From an uncultured Oscillospiraceae bacterium (GTDB taxonomy: Bacteria; Bacillota; Clostridia; Oscillospirales; Oscillospiraceae): a DNA stretch of 61,317 bases. Under the pieces are notes generated by a model. The model searched no databases. It was given only the letters and a program-made list of their open reading frames with translations, and was not told the DNA's origin. The stretch is from the NCBI GenBank assembly GCA_910587785.1, contig CAJUOA010000007.1, forward strand, positions 1-61,317. Direction: 5' to 3'. The position numbers and the translations under genes are program-made. Shown piece by piece: positions 25,372 to 32,730 of the stretch (position 1 is the stretch's first letter; each line of letters begins with the position of its first letter).

Positions 25372-25480
25372 TTGCTTGTTCCTCCATAATTTGTACAAAG
25401 TAGTTCTTCGATGTTCCTTACTCTGTACGGCGAGAAAATTTTCTTTCCGCGTTTCCGTGCGTATCATTCCCGCTCATAGA

Positions 25481-25504
25481 AAAGACCGGCGCAAAAAGGC
25501 CGGT
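25481..25504 (-). terminator. Attenuator-like hairpin in the S10 leader
   Basis: About 110 nt before rpsJ, the minus strand reads ACCGGC, an 8-nt loop, GCCGGT and CTTTTCT. This is an intrinsic-terminator shape inside the 300-nt leader between promoter and rpsJ. The leader has several further GC-rich hairpins (25620-25670) that might compete with it. It holds no gene that I can support. Confidence 0.5.
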
Positions 25505-25672
25505 ACTTGTCCATGGCGCAGCGATCTACGCCGCGAAAAGGACCTTCTCAGCCGCCCGATTATCGGACATACTCCACGGAAGTTACCGGCTCGCGCCGCA
25601 ATCTCCCGTATCATCGCAGTGCCGCAGGGCCCTCCAGGCGCAAAAACCTGGCATCCCTGCAAAAGCTTGTTT

Positions 25673-25701
25673 ATTTTACCCCATCCCATCCCGCTTGTCA
25701 A
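25673..25701 (-). promoter_or_regulatory. Main promoter of the S10-spc-alpha superoperon
   Basis: TTGACA (25696-25701), a 17-bp spacer and TAAAAT (25673-25678) on the minus strand. An A/T-rich UP-like stretch lies just upstream, fitting a very active promoter. Confidence 0.85.
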
Positions 25702-25757
25702 GGGGATTTTTACATTTTTTCTTGAATTTTTTCACAGAGGGGGCTCTCCCGCAGAAA

Positions 25758-25781
25758 TGCCCCGCCGGGACCGGCAGGGCA
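25758..25781 (-). terminator. Terminator after the GH18 gene
   Basis: GCCCTGCCGG-tcc-CCGGCGGGGC-type stem followed by ATTTCT on the minus strand, 8 bp after the split hydrolase gene ends. It separates that gene from the S10 promoter. Confidence 0.6.
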
Positions 25782-25788
25782 TACCTTA

Positions 25789-26223
25789 TTATAAAACGTC
25801 ATACAGCGCGTTGAGCACCGTCCAGCCCTGGGGATAGGGGCGCATGAGGTTCCAGTACCCCGCGCCCCGCAGGCCGTGGCGGGCGATGAGGCGCAGCTTT
25901 GCGGACATGCTCCGGGCGTCCTCGAACCAGACCTCGTGGACCGCGCCGTCCCGGGTGTAGCGGAAATAGGGGCTCTGGGCCGCCTCGTCGAATTCAATCT
26001 CCGCCCGGTTCTCCACCGCCAGCTCCACCGCCCGCTGGTTGGAGATGGACTGGGCCTTTGTCTCTCCCCGGCGGTAGGGCAGGGGCCAGTCGTAGCCGTA
26101 GTTGGGGATGCCGAGGTAGATCTTCTCCGAAGGGATCACGCTCAGCGCGTAGCGGAGCACCGCCTCCACGTTGGGCAGCGGGGCCACCGCCATGGGCGGG
26201 CCGTAGGTGTAACCCCATTCGTA
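25789..26223 (-). pseudogene. 3' half of interrupted LysM/GH18 spore hydrolase gene
   Basis: Encodes the last 143 residues of a glycosyl hydrolase family 18 protein of the YaaH/SleL type: EWGYTYGPPMAVAPLPNVEAV, YLGIPNYGYDWPLPY, and a GAGYWNL end are core GH18 strands of this spore family. It has no start codon or binding site of its own; open frame upstream runs into the recombinase gene inside the element. Its missing first 278 codons lie 17.7 kb away at 43971-44803, on the same strand. Joining the halves at the shared TA (26222-26223 with 43971-43972) restores one 421-codon frame, the normal family length. Confidence 0.9.
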
Positions 26224-26245
26224 TGGATGGAAGTTATTAACACAT
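26200..26245. other. Left element end (attachment-site junction)
   Basis: Crossover TA at 26222-26223. On the chromosome side the gene continues with codons for EWGYTYG. On the element side the strand reading inward is TATGGATGGAAGTTATTAACACA-like: TGGATG, six bases, ATTA, one base, CACA. The opposite end carries the same pattern inverted. Confidence 0.8.
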
Positions 26246-26264
26246 ACTTTTGTCGCCGTAATTC

Positions 26265-27920
26265 TTATACAGATTCTGCCAAGTCGAGGATTCGATTGCA
26301 CTCGTTGGAGAACTTGAAATATACTTGGATATGCTTGGCGTCGTTTACAACAATACGGTCAATAAGATGAGTGATGACCGCCCGGTCCAGCGTCTGGATA
26401 TTTCCAAATTTTTCAAAGAAGGAGATAAACTCATCATCCGCCTTGCGTGAATCTTTAATGGCTGCGAGGCTATCCTGTAACTGCTTGATGTGGGCTTCCT
26501 GGGTGAGCATTTCCGCTTTGTATTGTGCGCGGAAATGCTCATATTCTTCCTGATCCAAAATTCCCTTTTGCAGATTATCGTACAACTTAAACCGCGCCTC
26601 GCTTAGCCGTTGCTTTTCCTTCTCAGCGCGGTGGAGCGCAGATGTGTACTCATCCCGCATGTTGCTGCTGACGCTTTGTTTCCGCGCCTGCTCTATGGCT
26701 TTTTTAGCATCAACCAGAAGTCCAATCTGCCTCTGCACTGCGCTCAAGGTGATCTTTTCCAGCTTCTTTTCTGAGGTGTATGGGCACTGGCATTTATCAG
26801 CAGCATATGTACGGGTCGGGCAGCGGTAGCTGCCATACCCGTTCGTTGTACAACGGTTGAGGCGGCGGCCACAGGTGCCGCAGAAGACCATGCCCGAAAG
26901 CAGATATGTCTCTGTATTCTTCGGGGCAACCCGTGTATGCCTGGAAAGCCGGTCGTGAACGATTGTAAATTGTTCATCGGAGATAATAGCCTCATGAGTC
27001 CCCTCTACCACAATCCACTCCGTCTGTTCGTTGGGAACCATCTGCTTGCTGCGATAGGAAATGCTCTTGAATTTCCCCTGGACAAGATTTCCAATATATA
27101 CCTCATTTCGCAAAATAGAGTTGATGGTTGTGATGGACCAGGTTCCTACCTTTTTGCCGCCGCTGGAGTGACTAACAAAACCCTTGCACCCCTTTTGCGT
27201 TTTGTACGCAGAGGGAGTTATAATATGCAGGGCGTTCAGTTTCTTTGTGATTCCGCTGGCGGAGGCTCCGTCAGCATACCAGTTAAAAATCATGCGGACG
27301 ACTTCCGCCGCCTCTGGGTCAATCACTAGCTTGTGCCGGTCCTCCGGGCTTTTCACATATCCGTATGGCGCATAGTTCCCGATGAACTCACCAGAGTTGC
27401 GTTTCATATCAAGTGTGCTCTTTATTTTGATAGAAAGCTGCCGGATGTAATCATCGTTCACAATGTTTGAGAAGGATACGATTGCACTGCAATAGGTTTC
27501 CGGGCTTTTCAAACTGTCCAGGTTGTTAAGAACAGAAATCACTCGAACCCCTTTTTGTGGGAAATAGTCCTCCATCAGTTTGCCAAGTTCGGGATAGTTC
27601 CTGCCAAGGCGGGACAAATCCTTAAAGATAACGCAGTTGATTTCACCAGCTTCGACAGCGCGCATCATCTGCTGAAACGCTGGCCTGTTGAGGCTCCCAC
27701 CGGCATATCCATCGTCTGAATATACTTTGACAGAGGCGATCTGCTCCCCTTGCTGCTCCATATACTCGATATGTTTTGAAATGATCCGCTGCTGATTTTG
27801 GATGCTGTCACTTTCAGGCTTATCCCCGTCTTCTTTGCTGAGACGGACGTATTGTCCAACGTGCCATACGTTCGATTGCCGATTCTTTTTATTTGTCCTT
27901 CCGTTTTGCAGGAACGTCAT
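26265..27920 (-). CDS. Large serine recombinase (TnpX/TndX-like)
   Basis: A 551-aa site-specific DNA integrase/excisionase. The N-terminal resolvase domain has the catalytic Ser28 in YVRLSKED, plus SDDGYAGGSLNRPAFQ and FKDLSRLGRNY. Next come the recombinase domain (YGYVKSPEDRHKLVIDPEAAEVVRMIF...) and a zinc ribbon (CGTCGRRL and the later Cys pair in RCPTRTYAADKCQC). A long coiled coil follows (about 390-480), as needed for attP/attB discrimination. It is the gene nearest one element end and reads toward it. AAGGAG precedes the ATG. Length and layout resemble recombinases of Tn4451/Tn5397-type elements. No truncation is visible. Confidence 0.95.
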   Translation of the reverse strand: MTFLQNGRTNKKNRQSNVWHVGQYVRLSKEDGDKPESDSIQNQQRIISKHIEYMEQQGEQIASVKVYSDDGYAGGSLNRPAFQQMMRAVEAGEINCVIFKDLSRLGRNYPELGKLMEDYFPQKGVRVISVLNNLDSLKSPETYCSAIVSFSNIVNDDYIRQLSIKIKSTLDMKRNSGEFIGNYAPYGYVKSPEDRHKLVIDPEAAEVVRMIFNWYADGASASGITKKLNALHIITPSAYKTQKGCKGFVSHSSGGKKVGTWSITTINSILRNEVYIGNLVQGKFKSISYRSKQMVPNEQTEWIVVEGTHEAIISDEQFTIVHDRLSRHTRVAPKNTETYLLSGMVFCGTCGRRLNRCTTNGYGSYRCPTRTYAADKCQCPYTSEKKLEKITLSAVQRQIGLLVDAKKAIEQARKQSVSSNMRDEYTSALHRAEKEKQRLSEARFKLYDNLQKGILDQEEYEHFRAQYKAEMLTQEAHIKQLQDSLAAIKDSRKADDEFISFFEKFGNIQTLDRAVITHLIDRIVVNDAKHIQVYFKFSNECNRILDLAESV

Positions 27921-27959
27921 TTTATACTCCTTTCTGCCGCAAGGCTAGATTTGCAAAAC

Positions 27960-28003
27960 GGTATCTGCAAGCCCAATTATAGCAGATACCTGGGTGCCGT
28001 CAA
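27960..28003 (-). promoter_or_regulatory. Recombinase promoter with overlapping perfect inverted repeat
   Basis: TTGACG (27998-28003), a 16-bp spacer and TATAAT (27976-27981) on the minus strand form a sigma-A promoter. GGTATCTGC and GCAGATACC (27960-27968 and 27982-27990), a perfect 9-bp inverted repeat with a 13-nt gap, straddle the -10 box. A repressor bound there would block transcription; a hairpin in the 5' end of the RNA is the alternative. Confidence 0.75.
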
Positions 28004-28140
28004 GTTTGTGCCTGCTTCTCCATGTGTACGTTCAAAACATCAATAATACACTCTTGTAGATGTTTCCCTTCACTGGAAAAAAACACAGTAACACTTGCGC
28101 CTTCACATTCAAAAGCATCCGTATTCACTTCCTGGTTCAT
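28000..28140 (-). CDS. Small 46-aa element protein upstream of the recombinase
   Basis: ATG 28140 follows a G-rich binding site; the frame of 46 codons starts MNQEVNTDAFECEG and continues through SVTVFFSSEGKHLQECIIDVLNVHM to its stop inside the recombinase -35 box. The beta-rich start and amphipathic end look like a real small protein rather than noise. Small proteins of this kind often precede serine recombinases in Clostridia elements, and a role in controlling recombination direction or expression is possible. I recognise no named family. Confidence 0.55.
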   Translation of the reverse strand: MNQEVNTDAFECEGASVTVFFSSEGKHLQECIIDVLNVHMEKQAQT

Positions 28141-28754
28141 GTTGCCCCCCCCTTGCTTGAAAGATATGGGAAAATGGCGCGGAATATGCTTTGTCAGTCA
28201 TTCATGCACATTTAGCGTTCAGATTCATGTCAGTTTCTCCAGCAGGTAAATAATCTGATGGAGAGTGTTTGCCTGATGCAAAAACTGACAGAACAAAGCC
28301 GCGCCGGAAAGTATTGATGCCACATGACATAAAGCGGCGGTATCCCGGCGCGGCTGTTCCGATTGTTGATGTCTTATTTGGTTCTCGCCGTATTTGCCAC
28401 GCGCCCCCGACGAGAGGGGGTATTGCCGGTCGCCGCTGGCGCGGCTGTCATAACTCCGCAACGCCGTTTGGAACGTGCGCCGCAGGGTTCCCCCCAAGTC
28501 TTTAGGAGGCCGTGAGGAAGTATCATTGTACCCCATACAGGTCAATGCGTACCGGATGCCACTCCGGTTTACAAGGGCTTCAACGTAGATCGCTCAAACA
28601 GCTCGTCCATCTGGTCCCCCTTTCACAAGCTGTTGTCCTGGCGGCGCGCCCTGTCCCGCTGCTGTATGGTTTTTGTACCCGCAATACCGTGTATTCAGTT
28701 TTTTAGGTGCTCGAAAGGCTATGGGGAAACGCGCCTTTCACCTAACACAGAAAA
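28141..28754 (-). other. Gap without a confident gene
   Basis: Contains one 106-codon minus-strand frame (28225-28545) without a ribosome binding site or recognisable family, and a short stretch of poly-purine before the 46-aa ORF. The base composition shifts toward GC in 28270-28640. It may be a decayed element gene. I see no repeat, tRNA or terminator here. Confidence 0.4.
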
Positions 28755-29255
28755 TCAGCCGTTTTTATCCCCTGTTTTGCTGCCCTCCGAAAAAATTTTT
28801 TTCAGAATAATTTTTGCACGGCAGAGGGAACGGCAAACTCGCGGTTGTCCAACGTGTTCGGCTTGCGCAATCTCGGTCTCATTCATCTCTTCCACACAGT
28901 ACATCCACAAGCGGCGGTACTGTGTTTCCGTCAGAGCATCCTTGATTTTTTGCAGCAGCGCAATTCTCCGCTCCCTCTGTTCCGCCGCCATCAGCGGAAC
29001 AAAAAACGCATCCTCCGTGGATAAATCCGTAGATTTCCGGGCCTCGTTCAGAGAGATACAGGAATCGTAGTAGCCGCGCCCCGTACTCTCAATGTCCTTG
29101 TAGTCTCCATCGGACAGCTTCTTCCAGTAGAGGAATTCTTCCTCGCTGGCGAAATCCTCACGGGTCAGCCGGATATGTACGCCAGTGACGCTGGGGTAGA
29201 CGATGGCCTCCTTGTCCAGCTTGTTCAGCGCGTAGTCGCTGCGTTTATCAAACAT
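28755..29255 (-). CDS. Sigma-70-like HTH regulator of integrative elements
   Basis: 166 aa from ATG 29255. The C-terminal half (RRIALLQKIKDALTETQYRRLWMYCVEEMNETEIAQAEHVGQPRVCRSLCRAKIILKKIF) is a region-4-like helix-turn-helix as in ECF/sporulation-type sigma factors. The N-terminal half (YALNKLDKEAIVYPSVTGVHIRLTREDFASEEEFLYWKKLSDGDY) is characteristic of the sigma-like protein encoded by Clostridia conjugative transposons. It probably regulates element genes. Its Shine-Dalgarno lies in a strong stem (29261-29313), suggesting translational control. Confidence 0.85.
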   Translation of the reverse strand: MFDKRSDYALNKLDKEAIVYPSVTGVHIRLTREDFASEEEFLYWKKLSDGDYKDIESTGRGYYDSCISLNEARKSTDLSTEDAFFVPLMAAEQRERRIALLQKIKDALTETQYRRLWMYCVEEMNETEIAQAEHVGQPRVCRSLCRAKIILKKIFSEGSKTGDKNG

Positions 29256-29260
29256 AATTT

Positions 29261-29313
29261 CCTCCTGATTGTGTGATGGTTGTGTAAGGGGCGAAACATC
29301 AACAATCAGGAGG
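29261..29313 (-). promoter_or_regulatory. Stem-loop sequestering the sigma-factor ribosome binding site
   Basis: CCTCCTGATTGT and ACAATCAGGAGG form a perfect 12-bp inverted repeat (29302-29313 and 29261-29272) and, after a one-base bulge, pair five more bases. The AGGAGG of the sigma-like gene lies wholly inside the 3' arm, 5 nt before its ATG. Folding should hide the site from ribosomes. Confidence 0.8.
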
Positions 29314-29486
29314 TCCACGGCAGAGATACCAATCTCCGAAGAAATGTAAATTTTTCTGGTTTCTATCGGCTTTTTTTGCCGTGCTTCTACGTTGTAAGCA
29401 TATTCCAGTAAAAAAACTGCCGTTGTACACCGGTTTACTGAAACATTGTGTGTCGAATGTTGTCAGATTTTGGATGTAAATGTCGA

Positions 29487-29540
29487 AAGAGGAAAAGGCC
29501 ACAAGAGAGCTGGTAGTCTCTTGCGGCCTTTTCCTCTTTT
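29487..29540. terminator. Strong bidirectional hairpin/terminator
   Basis: Two 23-nt arms match except for one G-T type difference, with an 8-nt loop; A- and T-rich arms make it a terminator in either direction. It separates the sigma/recombinase unit from the polymerase remnant. Confidence 0.85.
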
Positions 29541-29795
29541 GAATTATAATGAAAAGAACGTGCGCGATTAAATCAACGGCATATTGCCCCTGACCTAGGG
29601 GGGATAAGCTCATGCTAAACCTTTCTGTTTTGAAAACCGTCCTGCTGATTATGGCCTACACTATAGTGGTACTAGTGAAGAACTGATCGGCCATAGAAAT
29701 CACGCAAGCGCTATTTCTGTGAAAGATTAGCATCTAAACTCGTTAACATTATATATGATTCTGTTGAATTCCTTTGTCAAATTTTGTCGAATAAC
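29541..29795. other. AT-rich intergenic stretch with small palindromes
   Basis: No supportable gene. It contains ATGGCC...GGCCAT flanking CACTATAGTG and ACTAGT palindromes (29648-29698), and on the minus strand TTGACA (29775-29780) with TATA-like sequence about 20 bp away, a weak promoter candidate for the sigma-like gene. Confidence 0.4.
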
Positions 29796-29826
29796 AAAAA
29801 AAAGGAGCATTTCTGCTCCTTTTTAC
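29796..29826 (-). terminator. Terminator after the YolD gene
   Basis: AAAAAGGAGC, a short loop and GCTCCTTTTT followed by more T residues on the minus strand, 46 bp past the yolD-like stop. Confidence 0.9.
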
Positions 29827-29871
29827 ATGATAGGTCGATATTGGTCGGTAATTAGCTGAACTGGGGCCTTT

Positions 29872-30279
29872 TCAAGCCTCGCTACCAATTTGATAAAGTG
29901 CATCAATGGGGACTATGGCTCCGTCAAGAAGAATGATGTTACGTTCTACCGGGTCGATTCTTTTTATCCTTCCTGCCACAGTAACATAGGCTCCACCATC
30001 TTTCCGATCATCCGGCTTGAAGAACGTAAATGACGCAACGGTCCCTTGCAGCGCTCCGTCTTCCAGCAGGCGCAACTGCTCATCCAATATTTCTTTTTGC
30101 TCCGAACTGAGCTCAATTCTTTTTTCAGTAAGCCTTGCGGCTTCTTTCACTTCACTCTCATATCCGGTTAGCGCCGCAAACGGTGAGAACTGCGCCGCCC
30201 TATCCCTGATTGGCATATGCGGGTGCCGGTCAGAGACATGGTGAGGAAGGTTAATAATATCATCGTAAGCTCCCACCAC
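29872..30279 (-). CDS. YolD-like protein
   Basis: 135 aa, beginning YDDIINLPHHVSDRHPHMPIRDRAAQFSPFAALTGYE, a signature of the YolD-like proteins that accompany Y-family polymerases in Clostridia. The C-terminal SH3-like half (GRIKRIDPVERNIILLDG) is complete. GTG 30279 overlaps the preceding polymerase-remnant stop. The family is linked to UV and SOS-type mutagenesis together with UvrX/UmuC-like polymerases, but its partner here lacks its catalytic part. Confidence 0.85.
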   Translation of the reverse strand: MVGAYDDIINLPHHVSDRHPHMPIRDRAAQFSPFAALTGYESEVKEAARLTEKRIELSSEQKEILDEQLRLLEDGALQGTVASFTFFKPDDRKDGGAYVTVAGRIKRIDPVERNIILLDGAIVPIDALYQIGSEA

Positions 30280-31292
30280 TACGCTTTATGCCCTCCTATC
30301 TGACCATTGCGGTCAATCGTGGTTGCTCCATCCTCCAGGTTCATTCCCTTGAGAATGGCATTTTTTCCGAACCGCCTTTTTATATCCAGCATAGTGCGCT
30401 GCATCTTTTTTTCCCGCTCTAAGGCAGCAGTTTCTTCGGCTTGCCGACATTCCAGTGCGGCATAGTCTGTGAAAAGGTCAAGCTGCTCCACTTCCCGCCT
30501 GTTTGGGGCGGAGGATTCAGAGACTACCCGATTTGCAGTAAGATAGATGCGGCGGACCAACAGTCTTTTATCAACAATGCGATCAAAAAGCGCTAGTGCC
30601 GCACGAACGATCTGCTTAGTAGAGGACGTGTATACATCCATATTCTCTGTTCCGTGGGCTTGTTTCGGCACAGTGCGACCATACCGGTCTACGGTAACAT
30701 CTCCCTGATAAGTGCTGCTGATCTCCTGATTTCGCAAATTATCAATGTCATATCCAATGGTCAGCGTCAGTTGGTCAGTTACAAGGCCCTTGTCTACAAG
30801 GTCAAGCGATAGCTGGTCCGCCATCTCATGTACTACCAGCTTTGCCTTTGCGAACGGATATGGATACTGCAATACTTGCCCCGAACCAATGCTGTTGCTC
30901 TCCGGCTTATATGCTTTGATGTCACCAATAGTACAGGGTTCCCATCCCCAGGCGTGATCGATCAACAGCTCCGCGTTCACGCCGAAGAGCTTATACAGCA
31001 AATCCTCATTGTAATAGTCCGTAGGTTTTCCAATGGAACAACGCGCAATATCCCCCATGGTATAAAGCCCGTTGGCCTCCAGCTTCCTGGCGTAGCCCCT
31101 GCCTACGCGCCAGAAGTCGGTAAGAGGCCGGTGGTCCCACAGGTTCCGGCGGTAGCTCATCTCATCCAGTTCGGCAATGCGGACACCGTTTTCGTCCGGC
31201 TGAATGTGCTTTGCCCAAATGTCCATTGCGATCTTACAGAGGTATAGATTTGTTCCGATGCCCGCTGTGGCAGTAATTGGCACCGCCGGACA
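30279..31292 (-). pseudogene. 5'-truncated Y-family DNA polymerase (UmuC/DinB type)
   Basis: Homology begins abruptly at PITATAGIGTNLYLCKIAMD, in the middle of the palm domain of a translesion polymerase, and continues through the HhH/thumb (FWRVGRGYARKLEANGLYTMGDIA), little-finger domain (YPYPFAKAKLVVHEMADQLSLDL) and C-terminal tail. The first 130-150 residues with the catalytic Asp motifs are missing, and an in-frame stop lies about eight codons before the break. The RiPP cassette terminator starts 60 bp upstream, so acquisition of that cassette probably removed the 5' end. A GTG at 31283 could start a 334-aa product, but it would be inactive. Confidence 0.85.
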
Positions 31293-31350
31293 AGCAGTTG
31301 CGGATTATCTTTCCCGTGTACTAAGGTTAGACGCTTGTAAAACCAAAATT

Positions 31351-31385
31351 CCCCCAACCGCATTCATTTTGCATACGGTTGGGGG
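31351..31385 (-). terminator. Terminator of the RiPP operon
   Basis: CCCCCAACCG with CGGTTGGGGG, a perfect 10-bp stem, followed on the minus strand by AATTTTGGTTTT. It begins 8 bp after the precursor stop codon. Confidence 0.85.
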
Positions 31386-31393
31386 ATTGGTAA

Positions 31394-31486
31394 TTAACAT
31401 CCGGAATCGTTAGAACAGGCCTTAGACCACTTGGGGCCACAACGCGGCGCAAAGGTACAAACGGATGCGGGCTTAATCACCTTCAT
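31394..31486 (-). CDS. 30-aa four-cysteine RiPP precursor peptide
   Basis: Not long enough for usual gene finding. ATG 31486 is preceded by AAAGGAG with good spacing and lies inside the last codons of the radical SAM gene; the frame ends TAA at 31394. The peptide begins MKVIKPASVC and ends NDSGC, with Cys at 10, 16, 24 and 30: a symmetric 6-8-6 spacing. There is a single Trp-bearing basic centre (GPKWSK) and no long leader. Small Cys-rich peptides encoded next to SPASM radical SAM enzymes are typically thioether-bridged (sactipeptide or ranthipeptide). The KP near the start recalls Clo7bot-type peptides, but I cannot assign a family. Being the last gene and ending at a strong terminator may favour abundant transcript ends. 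Confidence 0.8.
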   Translation of the reverse strand: MKVIKPASVCTFAPRCGPKWSKACSNDSGC

Positions 31487-32729
31487 GGATAGCACTCCTT
31501 TCTTTTACATATTTTCTGAGATAACTGTCAATATCAAAATCAATGAATTGGCATTGATTATCTCCTTTGCAAAAACGTTTGCCACCACACAAGAATAAAT
31601 CAGGGCACATTTTGCATTCGTCATCAAGGCAACAGAGATTAACACGATGTTCAAAGACTTGTTCTTTGGACATCCCAGACAGTAGGAGATCTACATGTCC
31701 TGTACGATTTACTTCCTTCCAAGCATTGCAAAGAGACAGCGAACCATCTGCATGAACTTTTATTGTATTGGGTTGATATGCAATGCATGGTTGACAGTTT
31801 TTAGGCAAAAGGAGAAAATTACTATCATCATAAGGCTTGCTGTGAAATAAAAAAATATTTTCAAGATTCCATTTAGCATATTCTTCTGGTAATAATTGGC
31901 TTTTCCAATTATTATAGTCATAATTTATTATCATTGCTGTCTCTACATTGAATGGGTAACACAATTTTTTCCGAAGCATGGACATATAATTTTCAAATTC
32001 GTCCATATTCTCTTTGTGTACATTATATCTCAAATATAGGTGATGTTTCGAATCCATAAAAAATTCTTTAGAATCAACTAAATTATGCAAAATGGTTTCA
32101 TAAGAGCCACTGCCATCCCTATAAGGGCGCATAATATCGTGATCAAACTTTGAAGACAAAGTAATGTGTATAGTTGCGTTGGCATGAGATAACAGGTCCC
32201 TTACTTTTTCATTAAAAAGGGTCCCGTTAGTTTCAACTAAATACGAAATTTCAAGGTTAGAAAATTGCGCCATTTTCCGAAGTAGATATTGAATAGTATC
32301 AAATTCCAAGAGGGGTTCTCCCCCGATTAAGTCAAAATGAATTTCACAAATTTGGGAATTATTCTTGAGTACAGAAGCAATATACTGAACAACTTTATCT
32401 ATGAGCTGTAAATCCATCACACATTTTTGAGTTAAGTTGGTCTCATAGCAGTATTTGCAACAAAGATTGCAGAACTCTGTGAGGGATAAGATAATGTTTA
32501 GGCACTTATTAGGACTAGTAGTCAGGAATAAGTTAAGTGCGCTTTCATCATCAATAAAAAAATCGTTGTCATATAGATATGTAATTTCTTCTGAAGACAG
32601 TTTATCTTTAACAAGATGTCTTTCGGAAATATAACCATTCTCCAACTCTACAATACACGCATTAACTGTATTGAATAGAATAACGCTAGTATCTGCTGGA
32701 ATTACGCGCACAAATTTAGAAAGTTCCAT
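31473..32729 (-). CDS. Radical SAM/SPASM peptide maturase
   Basis: 418 aa. The [4Fe-4S]-SAM motif Cys-x3-Cys-x2-Cys is CNLCCKYCYE (C87, C91, C94), followed by the GGEPLL glycine-rich SAM contact. The C-terminal third is a Cys-rich SPASM region (NCQPC, LCNAW, NLCCLDDECKMCPDLFLCGGKRFCKG) holding auxiliary clusters. An N-terminal 75-residue part of mixed character may be a peptide-recognition domain. Such enzymes install thioether or C-C crosslinks in peptides. ATG 32729 has GGAG eight bases upstream and starts 1 nt after the exporter stop; a GTG at 32738 is the alternative. The precursor gene overlaps its 3' end by 14 nt. Confidence 0.93.
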   Translation of the reverse strand: MELSKFVRVIPADTSVILFNTVNACIVELENGYISERHLVKDKLSSEEITYLYDNDFFIDDESALNLFLTTSPNKCLNIILSLTEFCNLCCKYCYETNLTQKCVMDLQLIDKVVQYIASVLKNNSQICEIHFDLIGGEPLLEFDTIQYLLRKMAQFSNLEISYLVETNGTLFNEKVRDLLSHANATIHITLSSKFDHDIMRPYRDGSGSYETILHNLVDSKEFFMDSKHHLYLRYNVHKENMDEFENYMSMLRKKLCYPFNVETAMIINYDYNNWKSQLLPEEYAKWNLENIFLFHSKPYDDSNFLLLPKNCQPCIAYQPNTIKVHADGSLSLCNAWKEVNRTGHVDLLLSGMSKEQVFEHRVNLCCLDDECKMCPDLFLCGGKRFCKGDNQCQFIDFDIDSYLRKYVKERSAIHEGD

Positions 32730-32730
32730 C

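Noticed and set aside
28225..28545. 106-codon minus-strand frame between the sigma-like gene and the recombinase
   Set aside because: Starts at a TTG without a ribosome site, has no recognisable family and unusual composition; kept only as a gap remark.
29487..29540. Possible CRISPR repeat
   Set aside because: A single hairpin with no second copy at spacer distance; no CRISPR array or cas gene was seen anywhere.
29299..29613. 104-codon minus-strand frame upstream of the sigma-like gene
   Set aside because: It runs through the 23-bp terminator stem and the regulatory hairpin, so it is not a plausible gene.
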